Assembly: GCA_934358675.1 (NCBI GenBank)
Contig: CAKRKX010000081.1
Location: 1 to 10,695, forward strand
DNA from: an uncultured Agathobacter sp.
Lineage (GTDB): Bacteria > Bacillota > Clostridia > Lachnospirales > Lachnospiraceae
Length of the DNA: 10,695 nt
Direction of reading: 5' to 3'
Under the pieces are notes generated by a model that did no database searches, had not been told where the DNA came from, and was given only the letters and a program-made list of their open reading frames with translations. Positions 8,601-10,695 of the stretch are shown here, piece after piece. The stretch's first letter is position 1; every line of letters begins with the position of its first letter. A program made the position numbers and the translations under genes.

Positions 8601-9498
8601 CCATACCGGTGGTGTAGCTGGTAACGATATTACACAGGGTCTTCCTCGTGTCGAGGAAATTTTTGAGGCCCGTAAGCCAAAGGGTCTTGCAATCATTACC
8701 GAGTTCGGTGGTGTTGCAACCATTAAGGATACCAAGAAAAAGCGTGAGGTTATCGTAACCAATCCGGAGGACGGCGAGACAAAAACTTACCTGATTCCTT
8801 ACGGATCACGTATTAAGATTATGGATGGCGCAGTACTTGAGGCCGGTGATGAGCTGACCGAAGGTTCTGTAAACCCACACGATATCTTAAAGATCAAGGG
8901 CGTTCGTGCCGTGCAGGATTACATGCTTCGTGAAGTACAGCGTGTATACCGCCTGCAGGGTGTAGAAATCAACGATAAGCATATCGAGGTTATCGTTCGC
9001 CAGATGTTACAGAAGATTCGTGTTGAGGAGAACGGAGATTCCGATCTGCTTCCGGGCAGCATGGTTGATTCCCTTGACTTCCTTGAGTTAAATGAAAAAC
9101 TCGAAGAAGAGGGCAAGGAGCAGGCTGTCGGATCACAGGTGCTTCTCGGAATTACCAAGGCTTCGCTGGCAACGAACTCCTTCCTGTCGGCTGCATCCTT
9201 CCAGGAGACCACAAAGGTTCTTACTGAGGCTGCAATCAAGGGCAAGATCGATCCACTGATCGGTATGAAGGAGAACGTAATCATCGGTAAGCTGATTCCT
9301 GCCGGAACCGGTATGAAGAGATACCGCAATATCAAGCTTGACAGCGATGTCAACGAGAGTGCGGAATTGTCATTCGATGATTTTGATGACTTCGATATGA
9401 GCGAGGAGACAATGACTGCGGAGATGTCTTCGGAGCTTACTACCGAGGAAGAGGTTGAGACAGATGCAGCAGCAACTGTTGAGACAACCGAAGAATAA
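5617..9498 (+). CDS. rpoC: DNA-directed RNA polymerase subunit beta'
   Basis: Beta' carries the RNA polymerase catalytic magnesium site, clamp, bridge helix and trigger loop. The product is 1293 residues. In order: zinc site 1 with Cys68, Cys70, Cys83 and Cys86; switch/lid region [17 protein letters not shown] (337-353); the catalytic NADFDGDQ motif with Asp458, Asp460 and Asp462; the bridge helix around HGARKG (His826-Gly831); zinc site 2 with Cys863, Cys948, Cys955 and Cys958; and the trigger loop MRTFH (992-996). The loop runs straight into [18 protein letters not shown], so the large E. coli SI3 insertion is absent, as usual in Firmicutes. The tail 1242-1293 is acidic ([13 protein letters not shown]). 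The start is ATG 5617 with AAGGAGAG at 5602-5609. It is co-transcribed with rpoB and followed by a terminator. Confidence 0.98.
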   Translation: MPETNKMDTNQAMQFDAIQIGLASPEKIREWSHGEVKKPETINYRTLKPEKDGLFCEKIFGPQKDWECHCGKYKKIRYKGVVCDRCGVEITKSSVRRERMGHIELAAPVSHIWYFKGIPSRMGLILDLSPRVLERVLYFASYIVLDAGETSLSYKQVLSEAEYQDACDKYGRSAFRVGMGAEAIRELLESIDLEKDSAELKAELENATGQKRARIIKRLEVVEAFRESGNKPEWMIMTVIPVIPPDLRPMVQLDGGRFATSDLNDLYRRIINRNNRLRRLLDLGAPDIIVRNEKRMLQEAVDALIDNGRRGRPVTGPGNRALKSLSDMLKGKGGRFRQNLLGKRVDYSGRSVICVEPKLKIYQCGLPKEMAIELFKPFVMKELAANGTAHNIKSAKKMVERLQPEVWDVLEEVIKEHPVMLNRAPTLHRLGIQAFEPILVEGKAIKLHPLVCTAFNADFDGDQMAVHLPLSVEAQAECRFMLLSPNNLLKPSDGGPVAVPSQDMVLGVYYLTMHKLADYKDKKGAVAVSDTVYNDLEELKKLTTPDPKTGKSELGLYDLIWFEDTTDNNRRVLCKPMDLFGYHFGSMNQALLAYENGEITLHQNIYVYRKATREDGTEVAGFIYTTLGLLIFNEIIPQDLGFVDRSNPENALKLEVDFRVGKKQIKQILEKVINIHGATKTAEVLDDVKAMGYGYSTRAAMTVSISDMTVPPQKPQMIEDAQNTVDRITRQYKRGLITEEERYKEVVETWKETDDELTKALLTGLDKYNNIFMMADSGARGSDKQIKQLAGMRGLMADTTGRTIELPIKSNFRDGLDVLEYFMSAHGARKGMSDTALRTADSGYLTRRLVDVSQHMIVRESDCCAGTNREIPGMVVKAFMEGKEEIESLEERITGRFSCEDIKDKDGNIIVKANHMITPRRAAAVVSKGVNEKGEPITSVKIRTILTCRSHMGVCAKCYGANMATGQAVQVGEAIGIIAAQSIGEPGTQLTMRTFHTGGVAGNDITQGLPRVEEIFEARKPKGLAIITEFGGVATIKDTKKKREVIVTNPEDGETKTYLIPYGSRIKIMDGAVLEAGDELTEGSVNPHDILKIKGVRAVQDYMLREVQRVYRLQGVEINDKHIEVIVRQMLQKIRVEENGDSDLLPGSMVDSLDFLELNEKLEEEGKEQAVGSQVLLGITKASLATNSFLSAASFQETTKVLTEAAIKGKIDPLIGMKENVIIGKLIPAGTGMKRYRNIKLDSDVNESAELSFDDFDDFDMSEETMTAEMSSELTTEEEVETDAAATVETTEE

Positions 9499-9525
9499 TT
9501 TTTGAAAATTTGTTCACAGGATATA

Positions 9526-9555
9526 GAAAAAGGTCGTAGTGATACGGCCTTTTTC
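9526..9555 (+). terminator. Intrinsic terminator of rpoBC
   Basis: GAAAAAGGTCGTA (9526-9538) pairs with TACGGCCTTTTTC (9543-9555) around GTGA, giving 13 pairs with one G-U wobble. The 3' arm carries the T run (9550-9554), and more T follow at 9557-9559. The A run in the 5' arm makes it potentially bidirectional. It sits 28 bases after the rpoC stop and 40 bases before the rpsL promoter. Confidence 0.88.
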
Positions 9556-9594
9556 GTTTATTAATGAGAGACAGTGCTTTTTCACAGAATGTGC

Positions 9595-9623
9595 TTGACA
9601 ACCGCACGAGAAGTTTATATAAT
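9595..9623 (+). promoter_or_regulatory. Sigma-A promoter of rpsL-rpsG (str operon)
   Basis: TTGACA (9595-9600) and TATAAT (9618-9623) are both perfect and 17 bases apart, so the spacing and hexamers equal those of the rplJ promoter. The 13 bases CTTGACAACCGCA (9594-9606) are identical in both. Transcription would start near 9630, leaving a short leader of about 48 bases before rpsL with no obvious attenuator. Confidence 0.9.
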
Positions 9624-9677
9624 ATTTTAGCGTGCATTAGAGTGCGCATTTTACAATAACTACAGGAGGTGAAAATA

Positions 9678-10097
9678 ATGCCAACATTCAACCAGTTAGT
9701 AAGAAAAGGACGTCAGACTACTGTAAAGAAGTCTACAGCACCTGCACTTCAGAGAAGCTTTAACTCTCTGCAGAAGAAGCCGGTAAATACTTCTTCTCCA
9801 CAGAAGAGAGGTGTTTGTACAGCTGTTAAGACAGCAACTCCTAAGAAGCCTAACTCAGCTCTTCGTAAGATCGCCAGAGTTCGTCTTTCCAACGGAATCG
9901 AAGTAACATCATACATTCCGGGAGAGGGACACAACCTGCAGGAGCATAGTGTTGTTCTGATCCGTGGTGGCCGTGTTAAGGATTTACCTGGTACACGTTA
10001 CCATATCATCCGTGGTACTTTAGATACCGCTGGTGTTGCGAACAGAAAGCAGGCCCGTTCTAAGTACGGTGCTAAGAGACCTAAGGCAGCTAAGTAA
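9678..10097 (+). CDS. rpsL: 30S ribosomal protein S12
   Basis: S12 lines the decoding centre of the 30S subunit and influences accuracy and streptomycin binding. The 139-residue product begins [13 protein letters not shown] and carries PQKRGVC (41-47), [11 protein letters not shown] (54-64) and [22 protein letters not shown] (84-105). Lys56 and Lys101 correspond to E. coli Lys43 and Lys88, so the classic streptomycin-resistance positions are wild type. Asp102 corresponds to the aspartate methylthiolated by RimO in E. coli. An insertion before PQKRG (about 25-40) gives the longer Gram-positive form. The start is ATG 9678, with AGGAGGTGA at 9664-9672. A GTG at 9669 lies inside that SD and was rejected. 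Its own promoter lies upstream and rpsG follows after a 244-base structured spacer. Confidence 0.98.
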   Translation: MPTFNQLVRKGRQTTVKKSTAPALQRSFNSLQKKPVNTSSPQKRGVCTAVKTATPKKPNSALRKIARVRLSNGIEVTSYIPGEGHNLQEHSVVLIRGGRVKDLPGTRYHIIRGTLDTAGVANRKQARSKYGAKRPKAAK

Positions 10098-10247
10098 TTT
10101 ATTTAGCGGACGAAGTATCACAAACAGAACTAAATAAGTAGTGTTGGGATTATTTGATTCACTTTCACATAAAGTGGAAGCACAAATAGTTGTGCTTAGT
10201 CGCCCTGGGCGATAGTTCCGCACGAACACATTAGAAAGACACATGTG
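10097..10247 (+). promoter_or_regulatory. Structured rpsL-rpsG intergenic RNA (5' part)
   Basis: Starting at the rpsL stop, five or six stems occur in series. TTATTTAG (10099-10106) pairs with CTAAATAA (10130-10137), extendable by two pairs, around a 23-nt loop. CACTTT pairs with AAAGTG (10160-10165 with 10171-10176). AAGCACAA pairs with TTGTGCTT (10178-10185 with 10190-10197). TCGCC pairs with GGCGA (10200-10204 with 10208-10212). GTTC pairs with GAAC (10215-10218 with 10224-10227). CACATGTG (10240-10247) is palindromic. None is followed by a T run, so they do not look like terminators. In E. coli, S7 represses translation by binding the rpsL-rpsG spacer, and a similar role is plausible here. 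The stems are seen; the function is inferred. Confidence 0.6.
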
Positions 10248-10268
10248 AGTACCGTTGAATTAATCTCT

Positions 10269-10309
10269 GCTTTAAGGAGGGACCCGCTTGCGGGAGGATT
10301 TCTTAAAGC
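10269..10309 (+). promoter_or_regulatory. Stem-loop holding a duplicate Shine-Dalgarno upstream of rpsG
   Basis: GCTTTAAG (10269-10276) pairs perfectly with CTTAAAGC (10302-10309). Inside it, CCCG (10283-10286) pairs with CGGG (10291-10294) around CTTG, the stable G(CUUG)C tetraloop arrangement. The 5' side holds TTAAGGAGGGA (10272-10282), an exact 11-base copy of the sequence containing the true rpsG SD (10325-10335). The first copy would be partly sequestered by the stem. This suggests translational control of rpsG, for example a ribosome standby or decoy site (inference). Confidence 0.55.
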
Positions 10310-10341
10310 CACAACTAATTATGATTAAGGAGGGAAGTAAC

Positions 10342-10695
10342 GTGCCACGTAAAGGACATACTCAGAAAAGAGACGTGTTAGCAGATCCGTTATACAACAA
10401 CAAAGTGGTTACCAAGCTTATCAACAACATTATGTTAGATGGTAAGAAGGGTGTCGCTCAGAAGATCGTATACGGCGCATTTGCTAAAGTAGAAGAGAAG
10501 ACAGGAAAGCCTGCACTCGAGGTATTCGAGGAGGCTATGAACAACGTAATGCCAGCCCTTGAGGTAAAGGCAAGACGTATCGGTGGAGCTACCTACCAGG
10601 TACCTATCGAGGTTCGCCCGGATCGTCGTCAGGCACTGGCTCTTCGCTGGTTAACAAATTTCTCACGTGCTAGAGGTGAGAAGACTCAGGAAGAG
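10342..10695 (+). CDS. rpsG: 30S ribosomal protein S7 (partial, cut by window end)
   Basis: S7 nucleates assembly of the 30S head by binding the 3' domain of 16S rRNA, lies near the E site, and in E. coli is the autorepressor of the str operon. The visible 118 residues begin [19 protein letters not shown] after the initiator. They include [17 protein letters not shown] and the signature [20 protein letters not shown], followed by [16 protein letters not shown]. About 38 residues of the usual 156 lie beyond the window. The start is GTG 10342, with AAGGAGG at 10327-10333 eight bases before it, giving the conserved MPRKG N-terminus. The frame stays open upstream back to a TAA at 10273, with possible starts at ATG 10321 and TTG 10288, but these are not conserved in the family. 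Confidence 0.96.
   Translation, partial: MPRKGHTQKRDVLADPLYNNKVVTKLINNIMLDGKKGVAQKIVYGAFAKVEEKTGKPALEVFEEAMNNVMPALEVKARRIGGATYQVPIEVRPDRRQALALRWLTNFSRARGEKTQEE

Noticed and set aside
7842..8604. Long minus-strand open frames (209 and 186 codons) opposite rpoC
   Set aside because: They run antisense to strongly conserved beta' sequence, including zinc site 2 and the bridge helix region. Their composition is that of a reverse-complement shadow and no SD context is evident.
9669..9677. GTG start for rpsL inside AGGAGGTGA
   Set aside because: It is part of the SD itself. S12 starts MPTFNQL.
10144..10173. Possible promoter TTGGGA / CATAAA before rpsG
   Set aside because: Both hexamers are poor and the -10 lies in the loop and 3' arm of a predicted stem. 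rpsG is more likely transcribed from the rpsL promoter, since no terminator intervenes.

Overview
The window is a core housekeeping stretch of a low-to-mid GC Firmicute in the order rplJ - rplL - rpoB - rpoC - rpsL - rpsG, all on the + strand. The window ends inside rpsG. The RpoB and RpoC sequences have no large insertions of the E. coli SI3 type, S12 has the longer Gram-positive form, the promoters are near-perfect sigma-A type and the Shine-Dalgarno (SD) sequences are strong. Together with the protein 'feel', this suggests a clostridial gut lineage, most likely Lachnospiraceae. The family assignment is inference; no 16S gene is present.

Layout. Positions 1-265 hold a consensus promoter and an L10 leader with an attenuator hairpin ahead of rplJ (266-847). 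rplL follows (886-1260) and ends at a strong palindromic terminator (about 1285-1340). The 424-base gap between rplL and rpoB also holds two degenerate copies of a hairpin-rich repeat (1348-1481), a separate promoter (1532-1560), and an untranslated leader with three successive inverted repeats. rpoB (1685-5596) and rpoC (5617-9498) are 20 bases apart and end at a 13-bp terminator hairpin (9526-9555). A second perfect-consensus promoter (9595-9623) drives rpsL (9678-10097). A 244-base, strongly structured gap then leads into rpsG (10342 to beyond the window end).

How it works together. L10 and L7/L12 form the ribosomal stalk, beta and beta' form the catalytic core of RNA polymerase, and S12 and S7 belong to the decoding centre and head of the 30S subunit. 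The cluster appears to be three transcription units (rplJL, rpoBC, rpsL-rpsG...), each with its own promoter and separated by terminators. Each unit has, or may have, post-initiation control: an L10-type attenuator, an unexplained rpoB leader, and an unexplained rpsL-rpsG intergenic RNA.

No defence system, mobile gene or other exotic protein system is visible. The least explained material is non-coding: the rpsL-rpsG structured spacer with a duplicated Shine-Dalgarno, the rplL-rpoB repeat cluster, and a 13-nt promoter segment shared by the two ribosomal protein promoters.
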